Source: Streptomyces sp. WAC05374 (GTDB lineage Bacteria; Actinomycetota; Actinomycetes; Streptomycetales; Streptomycetaceae). From it: DNA of 64,000 nt. Made by a program: the position numbers and the translations under genes. The DNA lies in NCBI RefSeq assembly GCF_004353505.1, contig NZ_SMNQ01000012.1, positions 62,001-126,000 on the forward strand, read 5' to 3'. The notes below the pieces were generated by a model. The model saw nothing but the letters and a program-made list of their open reading frames with translations, was not told the DNA's origin and made no database searches. Shown here one piece after another: positions 33,889-43,415 of the stretch (positions are counted from its first letter, which is position 1; each line of letters starts with the position of its first letter).

Positions 33889-35631
33889 TCAGGTGTGGCC
33901 CTCGCCGCGCTCGTCGGGCCCGCCCGGCGGGGAGACGATGCCCCGGCCGGGTTCGACGACGTCGCGGCGGCCGCCGGTGTGCGCCTTCTCCAGGCCGGCG
34001 ACCCCCGGGTGGTGGAGGTCGAAGGCGGGCGACTCGGAGCGGATGCGCGGCAGCGCCGTGAAGTTGTGGCGGGGCGGCGGGCAGGAGGTGGCCCATTCCA
34101 GGGAGCGGCCGTAGCCCCAGGGGTCGTCCATGGTGACGCGCTCGCCGTACCTGGCGGTCTTCCAGACGTTGTAGAGGAACGGCAGGGTCGACAGGCCGAG
34201 CAGGAAGGACCCCAGCGACGACAGGGTGTTCAGCGCGGTGAACCCGTCGGCGGCGAGGTAGTCGGCGTACCGGCGCGGCATTCCCTCCGCGCCGAGCCAG
34301 TGCTGGACGAGGAAGGTCAGGTGGAAGCCGGCGAGCAGGGTCCAGAAGTGGATTTTCCCGAGGCGTTCGTCGAGCATCCTGCCGGTCATCTTGGGCCACC
34401 AGAAATGGAATCCGGCGAACATCGCGAAGACGATCGTGCCGAAGAGGACGTAGTGGAAGTGGGCGATGACGAAATACGAGTCGGTGACGTGGAGATCCAT
34501 GGGCGGCGACGCGAGGATGACGCCGGTCAGGCCGCCGAAGAGGAAGGTGACGAGGAATCCCAGGGCCCAGAGCATCGGGGTCTCGAAGGTGATGGCCCCC
34601 TTCCACAGCGTACCGATCCAGTTGAAGAACTTGACGCCCGTCGGTACGGCGATGAGGAAGCTCATGAAGGAGAAGAAGGGCAGGAGCACCGCGCCGGTGG
34701 CGAACATGTGGTGGGCCCAGACGACCACGGAGAGTCCGGTGATGGCGATGGTGGCGCCGATCAGCCCGATGTAACCGAAGAGCGGTTTGCGGGAGAACAC
34801 GGGGAGGATCTCGGTCACCACGCCGAAGAAGGGCAGCGCCAGGATGTACACCTCGGGATGCCCGAAGAACCAGAACAGGTGCTGCCACAGCAGCGCTCCC
34901 CCGTTGGAGGCGTCGAAGATGTGGGAGCCGAACCGGCGGTCGGACTCCAGGCACAGGAGGGCGGCGGCGAGGACCGGGAAGGCCAGCAGCACGAGGACCG
35001 AGGTCAGCAGGATGTTCCAGGTGAAGATGGGCATGCGGAACATCGTCATGCCGGGTGCGCGCATCCCGATGATGGTGGTGATGAAGTTGACCGCGCCGAG
35101 GATCGTCCCGAAACCGGAGAGCGCGAGCCCCATGATCCACAGGTCGGCGCCGATGCTCGGGGTGCGTTCCAGCCGGTTGAGCGGCGCATAGGCGGTCCAG
35201 CCGAAATCGGCGCTGCCGTTGGGCGTCAGCACGCTGCCGATGACGATGAGGCCGCCGAAGAGGAAGAGCCAGTACGAGAACATGTTCAGCCGCGGGAACG
35301 CGACGTCCGGCGAGCCGATCTGCAACGGCATGACCGCATTGGCGAATCCGGCGAAGGTGGGCGTGGCGAACAGCAGCAGCATCACGGTGCCGTGCAGCGT
35401 GAACGCCTGGTTGTACTGCTCGTTTGAGATCAACTGCAATCCGGGCCGGGCGAGTTCCGCGCGCATCAGCAGGGCGAGCGCGCCGGCGAAGAGGAAGAAG
35501 GCGAACGACGTGACCAGATAGAGGTGACCGATCTTCTTGTGGTCCGTCGTGGTCAGCCAGCTCACCACGACACGGCCGAGACCGCGTCCCGCCACCGGCA
35601 CCGGAGCGACCGGCTCCGTCGATGTCACCAT
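33889..35631 (-). CDS. ctaD: Cytochrome c oxidase subunit I (aa3 type), stand-alone copy
   Basis: A 580-residue, twelve-helix haem-copper oxidase subunit. The heme a ligand region, FWFFGHPEVYILALPFFG with its Cu-B His/cross-link Tyr, and HHMFATGA are intact. It reduces oxygen and pumps protons in the membrane. The ATG at 35631 follows GAGGA; a TTG at 35646 is less likely. No subunit II, III or bc1 gene is near, so this is a second copy outside the main cluster. It ends 8 bp from the converging phosphoribosyltransferase gene. Confidence 0.93.
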   Translation of the reverse strand: MVTSTEPVAPVPVAGRGLGRVVVSWLTTTDHKKIGHLYLVTSFAFFLFAGALALLMRAELARPGLQLISNEQYNQAFTLHGTVMLLLFATPTFAGFANAVMPLQIGSPDVAFPRLNMFSYWLFLFGGLIVIGSVLTPNGSADFGWTAYAPLNRLERTPSIGADLWIMGLALSGFGTILGAVNFITTIIGMRAPGMTMFRMPIFTWNILLTSVLVLLAFPVLAAALLCLESDRRFGSHIFDASNGGALLWQHLFWFFGHPEVYILALPFFGVVTEILPVFSRKPLFGYIGLIGATIAITGLSVVVWAHHMFATGAVLLPFFSFMSFLIAVPTGVKFFNWIGTLWKGAITFETPMLWALGFLVTFLFGGLTGVILASPPMDLHVTDSYFVIAHFHYVLFGTIVFAMFAGFHFWWPKMTGRMLDERLGKIHFWTLLAGFHLTFLVQHWLGAEGMPRRYADYLAADGFTALNTLSSLGSFLLGLSTLPFLYNVWKTARYGERVTMDDPWGYGRSLEWATSCPPPRHNFTALPRIRSESPAFDLHHPGVAGLEKAHTGGRRDVVEPGRGIVSPPGGPDERGEGHT

Positions 35632-35863
35632 ACGAATCCTCGTCAACGCACACGCACGGGCAGGACGCGCGGCAAAGGACCCCCCTTACCGCCCTCCGAA
35701 ACGTATGCGTACGGCGCGGACACCGGGCGCTTTGGGCCCGTACGGCGCTGGATACGTCACTCGTATTGGGCAGCGCCCGGCGCGCTGCCCCCCGGGGGAC
35801 GGCCGCCCGCCGGGGGCGCCGCCATGATGGTCGTACCGCGCGTCTCCCGAGCGGCCGCGGGCG

Positions 35864-36764
35864 TCACCCGATGGTGGTGAAGGGCAAGCCCGTGCAGTCG
35901 GCGGCCAGTTCGGCGGCGGCGTGCCCGCCGGAGGCGATCCGGTCGAGCCGCGCGAGCCGGGGGCGGGTCTCGAACGGCGACTGGTCCGGTTCGGTGTGGA
36001 GGGTCGTCGCTCGAGCGCGCAGGGCGAACCGGGCGTGCAGCTCGTCCCAGATCCGCCCGTCGGGCCAGTCGGCGGCGTCGGTGCCGTGGGGAACCTGGAG
36101 GTAGAGGCGGCTCACCGTGGGCGAGCGCATGCTGGCGAGGGCGAAGCCGCGCGGTGAGTGGGCGTGGATCAACTCGTCGTACACGGGCGGCGCTTCGGCG
36201 AGGATGCCCAGCCACGAGTACGGGCAGGTCCGCTCGTACGTCGTCCGCAGCGCCTCCGGGACGGCCCCGCGCGCGATGCCGTGGAAGCCGTCGCAGCCGA
36301 CGACGTAGTCGCGGGCGAGGGTCCGCTCCCGGCCCTCGTGGGTGTAGCGGACGAGGGGCCGCGCACTGTCGGCGCCCTCGACGGCGCGGGCCTCGGCGCC
36401 GAACAACAGCGGTCCGCCGTCCGCGAGTTGCAGGGCGATGAGGTCCTTGACGACCTCCGTCCGGGCGTAGACCACCACCCGCCGCCCGTCGGTGCGGGAG
36501 GGGAAGTCCACGCGGTGGGCGCGCCCGTCGAAGCGCGGTTCGATGCCGTCGTGGACCATGCCCTCGCGGTCGAGGCGCGCCCCGGCGCCCGCCTCTCGCA
36601 GGACGTCGGCGGTGGCCTGCTCCAGGATGCCCGCCCGCTGCCGCCGCTCGGCGTAGGCGCGGTCGCGGCTCTCCAGGACGACGCTGCCGATGCCCGCGCG
36701 GTGGAGCAGCCGGGCGAGCAGCAGCCCGGCCGGGCCGCCCCCGACGATGCCCACGGGTGCGCAT
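35864..36764 (-). pseudogene. pobA: Damaged 4-hydroxybenzoate 3-monooxygenase (pobA)
   Basis: The product resembles PobA: GIVGGGPAGLLLARLLHRAG at the N terminus, RAGILEQ, the DG motif VGCDGFHGIARG and ILAEAPPVYDELI. Two lesions are visible. First, a well-placed GGAG precedes an ATG at 36764, but the PobA frame is reached only by losing one C of the ACCC run; as written, only a GTG at 36754 without a ribosome site opens it. Second, the frame goes from TEPDQSPFE directly to the last about 30 residues, so about 95-100 residues including the GDAAH-type FAD motif are missing. Length is about 296 instead of about 390. Confidence 0.75.
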
Positions 36765-36886
36765 GGAAGCTCCTGTTCGCCAGGCGAAGTAAACTTCACG
36801 TCATCCAGGTGGCGCCGAGTCCGCGTGCCGCCCCCGGCGCTGTCAACGCCCCCGTTCCGCCCGTGACGACCGATGCCGGAGGGCCG

Positions 36887-38629
36887 ATGCCTCCCCCCAC
36901 CCCCGCCGACCCGCCGCGCGAGGCTGTGACCCGGCCGCAGACCGCCGCCCCGTCCGAGGCCGACCCGCCGCCCGGGACCGTCACCCGGCCGGAGACCGTC
37001 GCCCCGCCCCGGACCGTCGCCCCGCCGGAAGCTGTCGCGCCGCCGGAGGCCGTCGCGCCGCTGATGCGGGGCATCGCCGTCCTGCGCGCGCTGACCGAGG
37101 CCGACGGCGTACTGAGCGCCAGCGCGCTGGAACGCGCCACCGGGCTCCCCCGCGCCACCGTCGACCGGGTCACCGCCACCCTCGCGCGGATGGGGTACGT
37201 CCGTCTCGACGGGCGCGACGCCGCTCTCGCCCCGCGCCTGATGGAGCTGGGCAACGCCTACCTGGCCGCGATCCGCCTGCCCGGCCTGCTCGGCGCCCGC
37301 GCCGACGCCCTCGCCGACGAACTGGACGAGTCGGTCTCCCTCGCGGTCCCCGACCGGGACGGCATCCGTCTCGTCCACCAGGCGACCCGGCGCCGCGCCA
37401 TGTCGCTCAGCTTCCGCATCGGCGACCCGCTGCCCGCCGAACGCACCGCGCCGGGGGACCTGTTTGCCGCCGACTGGACCGACCAGGAGTGGGCGCGGTG
37501 GCGCGAGCGGCGCGGCACCGGCGCACGGGCCGGCGAGGACGACTTCGAGCGGCGGGCGGCCGGGGCGCGCCGGCGGGGCTGGGCGGTGGACGACCAGCGC
37601 ATCGAGCCGGGCCTGGTCGCCCTCGCCGTACCGGTGCGCGCGCCCGACGGGCGGGTGGTGTGCGCCGTGAGCGTGGTGAGCCACACCAGCCGGCACGGGG
37701 CCGCGTCGCTGCGGGAGGCGGCGCTGCCCCCGCTGCGCGCGGCCGTGCGGGAGATGGAGCGCGCCTGGCGCGAGGCCCCGCCGCCCGCCCCGGCACCCGC
37801 GCCCGCCGGGCTCGCCGCCTGGACCGGGGCGTCCAAGCAGGAACTGGGCCGGGACTTCGTCGAGTCGCTGGCCCGCGGGCTGACCGTGCTGACCGCGTTC
37901 GGCGAGGGGCGGGAAGCCCTGACGCTCAGCGCGGTCGCCGAGGCGACCGGCCTGGCCCGCGCGACCGCCCGCCGGGCCCTGATCACCCTGGAGCACCTGG
38001 GGTACGTCACCGCGCACGAGCGGACGTTCCGGCCGGCCCCGCGCGTGCTGGGCCTCGGGTATCCCCCGCTGTCCCGCACCACCCTGCCCGCCATCGCGGC
38101 GCCCCACCTGGCCGCGCTCGCCACCCGCGTGCACGACTCGGCGTCGCTCGCCGTGCTGGACGGGGACGACATCCGGTACACGGCCCGGGTGGCGACCGGC
38201 CGGATCATGAGCGTCGACATCACCGTAGGGACGCGCTTCCCGGCGTACGCGACCTCCATGGGCCGGGTGCTGCTGGCGGAGCAGGCGCCGGACGAGCGGG
38301 CCGCGGGCCTCGCCCGCACCCGGCCGCGGCCCCTGACCCCGCACACCGTCACCGATCCGGAGGAGCTGGCCGGAATCCTGGAAACCGTCGCCGCGAGCGG
38401 TTACGCCCTGGTCGACGAGGAGCTGGAGGAGGGCCTGCGGTCCGTCGCCGTGCCGGTGCGCGACCGCGCCGGGCGGGCCGTCGCCGCCGTCAACGTGGCC
38501 ATGCACAGCGTGCGGCGCACCACCGCGCAGTGCGTGGACGAGCTGCTGCCGGAGCTGCGCGCGACGGCGGACCGCATCGAGGCCGACCTGCACGTGGCGG
38601 GCCGCTTCGCCCGGATCGCGACGGTGTGA
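36887..38629 (+). CDS. Double-IclR-domain transcriptional regulator (PobR/PcaR-like)
   Basis: A 580-residue regulator made of two IclR units. Each has a winged helix (LSASALERATGLPRATVDRV near 75 and LTLSAVAEATGLARATARRA near 360) followed by an effector domain. The first 60 residues are a Pro-rich repeat (variants of TVAPPEAVAPP). The ATG at 36887 follows GGAGG; a GTG at 36863 is possible. It diverges from pobA, the usual place for its regulator, so it probably responded to 4-hydroxybenzoate or protocatechuate. Confidence 0.85.
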   Translation: MPPPTPADPPREAVTRPQTAAPSEADPPPGTVTRPETVAPPRTVAPPEAVAPPEAVAPLMRGIAVLRALTEADGVLSASALERATGLPRATVDRVTATLARMGYVRLDGRDAALAPRLMELGNAYLAAIRLPGLLGARADALADELDESVSLAVPDRDGIRLVHQATRRRAMSLSFRIGDPLPAERTAPGDLFAADWTDQEWARWRERRGTGARAGEDDFERRAAGARRRGWAVDDQRIEPGLVALAVPVRAPDGRVVCAVSVVSHTSRHGAASLREAALPPLRAAVREMERAWREAPPPAPAPAPAGLAAWTGASKQELGRDFVESLARGLTVLTAFGEGREALTLSAVAEATGLARATARRALITLEHLGYVTAHERTFRPAPRVLGLGYPPLSRTTLPAIAAPHLAALATRVHDSASLAVLDGDDIRYTARVATGRIMSVDITVGTRFPAYATSMGRVLLAEQAPDERAAGLARTRPRPLTPHTVTDPEELAGILETVAASGYALVDEELEEGLRSVAVPVRDRAGRAVAAVNVAMHSVRRTTAQCVDELLPELRATADRIEADLHVAGRFARIATV

Positions 38630-38654
38630 GCCGGGGGGCCGGCCGGACGCCGGG

Positions 38655-39599
38655 TCAGAAGACGGACAGGCCGGTGAGGGTCGTGAAGCGGTCCAGCGCC
38701 GCGACGCCCGCCACCGAGTTGCCGCGCCGGTCCAGGCCCGGGCTCCACACGCACAGGGTGCAGCGGCCGGGTACGACGGCGATGATGCCGCCGCCCACGC
38801 CGCTCTTGCCGGGCAGGCCGACGCGGTAGGCGAAGTCACCGGCCGCGTCATAGGTGCCGCAGGTCAGCATGACGGCGTTGATCTGCTTGGCCTGGCTGCG
38901 GGTGAGGAGGGTGGAGCCGTCGGCCCGTATGCCGTGCCGGGCCAGGAACCCGGCGGCCAGGGCCAGGTCGGCGCAGGACGCCTCGACCGAGCACTGGCGG
39001 AAGTACTGGTCGAGCAGGTCCGGCACCGGGTTGGTGATGTTGCCGTACGACGCCATGAAGTGGGCGAGGGCGGCGTTGCGGTCGCCGTGGGCGGTCTCGG
39101 AGGCGGCGACCTTCTCGTCGAAGTCGAGGGCGGGATTGCCGCTCTCGGCGCGCAGGAAGTCCAGGAGGCTGCCGGAGGCGTCGCCGGTCAGGCTCTGAAG
39201 GCGGTCGGTGACGACGAGGGCGCCCGCGTTGATGAACGGATTGCGCGGGATGCCGTTCTCGTACTCGAGCTGCACCAGCGAGTTGAACGGGTTGCCGGAC
39301 GGTTCGCGTCCGACGCCCTCCCAGAGCGTCTCCCCGTCCGCGGCGAGCACGAGGGCGAGGGTGAAGACCTTGGTGATCGACTGGGCCGAGAAGGGCTGCC
39401 GCCAGTCCCCCACCCCGTACACCGTGCCGTCCAGCTCGGCGACGGCCATCCCGAAGCGGTCGGGGTCGGCCTCGGCGAGCAGCGGGATGTAGTCGGCGGG
39501 GCGGCCGCGGCCGGGGGTGGCGGCGATGTCGGCGGCGATGCGCTCCAGGACGGGCCGGAAGTCCGTGACGGGCTGCGTGGAGGGTGACACGGCCTCCAC
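38655..39599 (-). CDS. glsA: Glutaminase A
   Basis: About 314 residues of the serine-beta-lactamase-fold glutaminase family, hydrolysing glutamine to glutamate and ammonia. The catalytic SxxK is in QPFSAQSITKVF (about 70), with EYENGIPRNPFINAGAL, YNITN-like SYGNITNP and GLPGKSGVGGG all typical. The start is either GTG 39599 or GTG 39590. The gene starts 8 bp after the stop of the molybdenum hydroxylase large subunit, so it is probably the last gene of that operon. Confidence 0.9.
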   Translation of the reverse strand: MEAVSPSTQPVTDFRPVLERIAADIAATPGRGRPADYIPLLAEADPDRFGMAVAELDGTVYGVGDWRQPFSAQSITKVFTLALVLAADGETLWEGVGREPSGNPFNSLVQLEYENGIPRNPFINAGALVVTDRLQSLTGDASGSLLDFLRAESGNPALDFDEKVAASETAHGDRNAALAHFMASYGNITNPVPDLLDQYFRQCSVEASCADLALAAGFLARHGIRADGSTLLTRSQAKQINAVMLTCGTYDAAGDFAYRVGLPGKSGVGGGIIAVVPGRCTLCVWSPGLDRRGNSVAGVAALDRFTTLTGLSVF

Positions 39600-39607
39600 A
39601 TTACGGG

Positions 39608-41761
39608 CTAGGCCAGGGCCGGCAGTACCCGGTCGGGGGTGAGCGGCAACTCCCGGAAGCGGACGCCGGTGGCGTGGTGCAGGGCGTTGCCGATGGCGGC
39701 CGGGGTGCCGACGATGCCGATCTCGCCGATGCCCTTGCTGCCCATCGGGTTGAGGTGGTCGTCGTGCTCCTCGACCCAGTGGGCGTCGATGTCCGGGACG
39801 TCGGCGTGGCTCGGTACGTGGTACGAGGCGAGGTCCCGCTCGGCGAAGTCCCCGAACGCCGGGTCCATGGTGCTGTGCTCGGTCAGCGCCATGCCCAGCC
39901 CCATGGTCATGCCGCCGATGAGCTGTGAGCGGGCCGTGCGCGGGTTGAGGATGCGCCCGGCGGCGTACACGCCGAGGAGCCGTCGCACCCGCACCTCCCC
40001 CGTGCCGGTGTCGACCTGGACCTCGGCGAAGTGGGCGCCGAAGGCGTGCCGGGCGAACGGCGGCGTACGCCGGGCCTCCTCGGTGGTGTCGGCGGAGGCG
40101 GACAGGCCCTCGGCGGGCAGCGGGCCCGTGTGGCGGGCCAGCCGCTCGGCCAGGCTCGTACACGCCCGGTGCACGGCCCAGCCCCAGGAGGCGGTGCCGG
40201 ACGAGCCGCCGGCGAGCGGGGCGTACGGCAGGCGGGTGCTGCCGATGCCGATGGTCACGGAGCCGAGGGGGACGCCGAGGGCGTCGGCGGCGATCTGGGC
40301 GAGCACGGTACGGGCGCCGGTGCCGATGTCGGTGGCGTTGACGAGTACGTCGTAGCCGCCGTCGTGCCGGGCGGTGGCCGTGGCGGTGGAGGGTGAGACG
40401 AGCACCGGGTAGGTGGCGGCGGCGACCCCGGTGCCGGTGAGCCAGGTGCCCTCGCGGCGGACGCCGGGACGCGGGTCGCGGTCGGACCAGCCGAAGCGGC
40501 GGGCCCCTTCTCGCAGGCAGGCGACGAGGTTGCGGCTGCTGAACGGCAGGCCGCTGTCCGGCTCGGTGGCGGGCTCGTTGCGGACGCGCAGCTCGACGGG
40601 GTCGACGCCGAGGGCGCCGGCGAGTTCGTCCATGGCCGACTCCAGCGCGTACATGCCGGGCGCCTCGCCGGGGGCGCGCATCCAGGAGGGGCTCGGGACG
40701 TCGAGGGGGACGACGCGGTGGTCGGTGCGGCTGTGCGGGGAGGCGTACATGACGCGTGCGGGCAGCGCGCCCTGCTCGACGAACTCCTTGATGCGGGAGG
40801 TGTGGGTGGTGACCTCGTGACTGAGGCTGACGAGGGTGCCGTCGCGTTCGGCGCCGAGCCGGACGCGCTGGATGGTCGGCGCGCGGTGGCCGACGACGGC
40901 CGCGAGGTGACCGCGCGGGAGGGCGAGCTTCACGGGGCGGCCTGTGTGGCGGGCGGCCATCGCGGCCAGCACGACGTGGGGGCGGGGCGTGCCCTTGGAG
41001 CCGAAGCCGCCGCCCACGTGCTCGGAGACGACCGTGACCCGGTCCTTGGGGAGGCCGAAGAGCACGGCCAGCACGCTGCGGACGGGGTTCGCGCCCTGGC
41101 TCGAGTCGTACACCGTCAGGTGGGCGCCGTCGCCCTCGCCGTCCCAGCGGGCGTAGGCGGCGTGCGGCTCCATCGGATGGTTGTGCAGCGGCGGGACGCG
41201 GTAGGTGACGTCCACCCGGACGGGCGCGGCGGCGAAGGCCGCCGGGGCGTCGCCGCGCTCCCGGAGGGCGGGGACGCCGCCGTTGGCCTCGTCGGGGCGG
41301 TAGGCGTCCGGGTGGTCCTCGGTGAGGGTGACGTCGTGCGGTTCGGCGGCGTACGTGACGCGGACGGCCGCCGCCGCGGCCCGGGCGGCCTCCAGGGTCT
41401 CGGCCACGGCGAGGGCGACGTACCAGCCGCGGTGCGGCACGGTGGCGTCCTGGAGCACGGCGAGCGTCGGGTCCTCGGTCTCGCCGAGGCGGGGTGCCGT
41501 GTCAGGGGTCAGGACGGCAAGGGTGCCGGGCAGGGCGAGGGCGGCCGCGGTGTCGACGGAGGTGACACGGCCACGGGCGATGGTGGCGGGGATGGGCCAG
41601 GCGTAGGCGCAGTCGGGCGGGTTGTGGGCGTGCTCGGTGGCGTAGCGGGCGGCACCGGTGACCTTGTCGCGGCCCTCCAGGCGCTCGGCGGCGGTGCCGA
41701 GGGGGGTAGGGGGCGCGGCGGGGACTCGGGCCCGGGTCCGGGTGGTCCGGGTGGGGTGCAT
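39608..41761 (-). CDS. Molybdopterin-binding subunit of xanthine/aldehyde oxidase family (PaoC-like)
   Basis: A 717-residue large subunit. It shows the family blocks VGGGFGSKG, MRAPGEAPGMYALESAMDELA for cofactor binding, and the catalytic-Glu region NPMGSKGIGEIGIVGTPAAIGNAL near the C terminus. It forms a three-subunit enzyme with the two genes upstream, and resembles the periplasmic aldehyde oxidase PaoABC/YagTSR more than xanthine dehydrogenase. The ATG at 41761 starts 20 bp after the FAD-subunit stop. The substrate is not evident. Confidence 0.88.
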   Translation of the reverse strand: MHPTRTTRTRARVPAAPPTPLGTAAERLEGRDKVTGAARYATEHAHNPPDCAYAWPIPATIARGRVTSVDTAAALALPGTLAVLTPDTAPRLGETEDPTLAVLQDATVPHRGWYVALAVAETLEAARAAAAAVRVTYAAEPHDVTLTEDHPDAYRPDEANGGVPALRERGDAPAAFAAAPVRVDVTYRVPPLHNHPMEPHAAYARWDGEGDGAHLTVYDSSQGANPVRSVLAVLFGLPKDRVTVVSEHVGGGFGSKGTPRPHVVLAAMAARHTGRPVKLALPRGHLAAVVGHRAPTIQRVRLGAERDGTLVSLSHEVTTHTSRIKEFVEQGALPARVMYASPHSRTDHRVVPLDVPSPSWMRAPGEAPGMYALESAMDELAGALGVDPVELRVRNEPATEPDSGLPFSSRNLVACLREGARRFGWSDRDPRPGVRREGTWLTGTGVAAATYPVLVSPSTATATARHDGGYDVLVNATDIGTGARTVLAQIAADALGVPLGSVTIGIGSTRLPYAPLAGGSSGTASWGWAVHRACTSLAERLARHTGPLPAEGLSASADTTEEARRTPPFARHAFGAHFAEVQVDTGTGEVRVRRLLGVYAAGRILNPRTARSQLIGGMTMGLGMALTEHSTMDPAFGDFAERDLASYHVPSHADVPDIDAHWVEEHDDHLNPMGSKGIGEIGIVGTPAAIGNALHHATGVRFRELPLTPDRVLPALA

Positions 41762-41781
41762 CGCTGGGCTCCGGTTCGGGT

Positions 41782-42774
41782 TCAGGGGCGGGCGGCGGCC
41801 AGCTCGGCGAGGACCCGGCGGGCCAGGTTGTGGGCGAGCGGCACCTTGTAGGCGTTGTCCCGCAGCGGTTGCGCCATTCCCAGCTCGGCGTCCACCGCGT
41901 GGGCGACGGCGCGTTCGGTGGGCGCGGCGCCCAGCAGCGCGGTCTCGGCGAGCCGGGCGCGCCACGGGCGGTGGGCGAGCCCGCCGAAGGCGAGGCCCAC
42001 GTGGCGTACGGTGCCGTCCTCGGCCAGGTCCAGCACGGCCGCGACGGAGGCCAGCGCGAAGGCGTACGAGGCCCGGTCGCGGGCCTTGCGGTACGCGGAC
42101 GGGAGCCCGGCCGTGGTGGCGGGCAGGACGACCGCGGTGATCAGCTCGCCGGGCCGGATGACGGTGTCCCGCTCCGGGTGGTCGCCGGGCAGCCGGTGGA
42201 ACTCGGCCGCGGGCACGGACCGCTGCCCCTGCGGGCCGTGCAGCTCCACCGTGGCGTCGAGGGCCGCGAGCGCGACGGCCATGTCGGAGGGGTGGGTGGC
42301 GATGCAGTGCGGGGAGTGGCCGAGGACGGCGTGGTCGCGGTGGATGCCGTCACGGGCGCCGCAGCCGGTGCCGGGCTCACGCTTGTTGCACGGCTTGGCG
42401 GTGTCCTGGAAGTAGGGGCAGCGGGTGCGCTGGAGCAGGTTGCCGCCGGTGGTGGCGATGTTGCGGAGCTGGCCGGACGCCCCGGCGAGCAGCGCCTGCG
42501 ACAGGACCGGGTGGCGGTCGCGCACGAGGGGGTGGGCGGCCAGGTCGCTGTTGCGCACGGTCGCGCCGACGCGCAGGGACCCGTCGGGCAGCTCCTCGAC
42601 GGTGTCGAGCGGCAGGCGGCTGACGTCGACGAGCGTGTCGGGCGCCTCGACCCCGTGCTTCATCAGGTCGACGAGGTTGGTGCCGCCGGCGAGGTAGCGG
42701 GCGCCGGGGCGGGCCGCGTGCGCGGCGGTGGCCTCCTCGACGCTCCTGGCGCGTACGTAGGCGTAGGGCTTCAC
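41782..42774 (-). CDS. FAD-binding subunit of molybdenum hydroxylase (PaoB-like)
   Basis: A 330-residue FAD subunit. YLAGGTNLVDLMKHGV and ATTGGNLLQRTRCPYF bind FAD. The inserted Cys cluster (RCPYF, then KPCNKREPGTGCGAR) is the extra [4Fe-4S] site that marks the PaoB/YagS type. The GTG at 42774 overlaps the end of the 2Fe-2S subunit gene as GTGA. Confidence 0.88.
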   Translation of the reverse strand: MKPYAYVRARSVEEATAAHAARPGARYLAGGTNLVDLMKHGVEAPDTLVDVSRLPLDTVEELPDGSLRVGATVRNSDLAAHPLVRDRHPVLSQALLAGASGQLRNIATTGGNLLQRTRCPYFQDTAKPCNKREPGTGCGARDGIHRDHAVLGHSPHCIATHPSDMAVALAALDATVELHGPQGQRSVPAAEFHRLPGDHPERDTVIRPGELITAVVLPATTAGLPSAYRKARDRASYAFALASVAAVLDLAEDGTVRHVGLAFGGLAHRPWRARLAETALLGAAPTERAVAHAVDAELGMAQPLRDNAYKVPLAHNLARRVLAELAAARP

Positions 42775-43415
42775 CGGGTCACGTCCTGAACGGCGGCGAC
42801 GATGTTGGGATACGCCCCGCACCGGCACAGGTTGCCGCTCAGCCGCTCGCGGATCTCCTCGGCGTCGAGTTCCACGGGGCCCTGGCCGGACGGGCGGCCG
42901 GGGTCGGTGACGTGGGAGGGGTGCCCTGCGGCGGCCTCCGCGAACACCCCGACCGCCGAGCAGAGCTGGCCGGGTGTGCAGTAGCCGCACTGGAAGGCGT
43001 CCCGGTCGAGGAAGGCCTGCTGCACCGGGTGCAGCTCGCCGCCCGCGGCGAGGCCCTCCACGGTGATGACCTCGGCCCCGTCCTGGGCGACAGCGAGGAG
43101 CAGGCAACTGTTGGCGCGCCGCCCGTCGACCAGCACGGTGCACGCCCCGCACTGCCCGTGGTCGCACCCCTTCTTGGCCCCGGTCAGCCCGAGGCGCTCA
43201 CGCAGGACGTCGAGCAGCGTGGCGCGGTGGTCCACAGTGAGGTCCCGGGGCTCGCCGTTCACCTGGAGGGTGACGCGGGACCGGGTGGCGTCCGGGTCCG
43301 GGGACTGGGGCGGGTCCGGCAGGGGGCCCGGGTCGGGCATCGGCTCCGGGGCCGGGTCGGGCGTCGGCGTGGGGTCCGGGATGGGGCTCGGGACCGGTGT
43401 GTGCGCGGAGCTCAT
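42771..43415 (-). CDS. 2Fe-2S subunit of molybdenum hydroxylase with Pro/Asp-rich N-terminal tail
   Basis: A 214-residue iron-sulfur subunit. The ferredoxin-type cluster is CDHGQCGACTVLVDGRRANSC, and the second cluster uses CGYCTPGQ and LCRCGAYP. The first 40 residues are a repeat of Pro, Asp and Glu (for example PDPTPTPDPAPEPMPDPGP), unlike the Tat signal of E. coli PaoA. The start overlaps the DUF5709 stop as TGATG, so translation is coupled. Confidence 0.88.
   Translation of the reverse strand: MSSAHTPVPSPIPDPTPTPDPAPEPMPDPGPLPDPPQSPDPDATRSRVTLQVNGEPRDLTVDHRATLLDVLRERLGLTGAKKGCDHGQCGACTVLVDGRRANSCLLLAVAQDGAEVITVEGLAAGGELHPVQQAFLDRDAFQCGYCTPGQLCSAVGVFAEAAAGHPSHVTDPGRPSGQGPVELDAEEIRERLSGNLCRCGAYPNIVAAVQDVTR

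Noticed and set aside
36765..38851. Minus-strand frame joined to the pobA remnant (995 codons in all)
   Set aside because: Only the part below about 36754 resembles a protein family; the rest is antisense to the IclR regulator.
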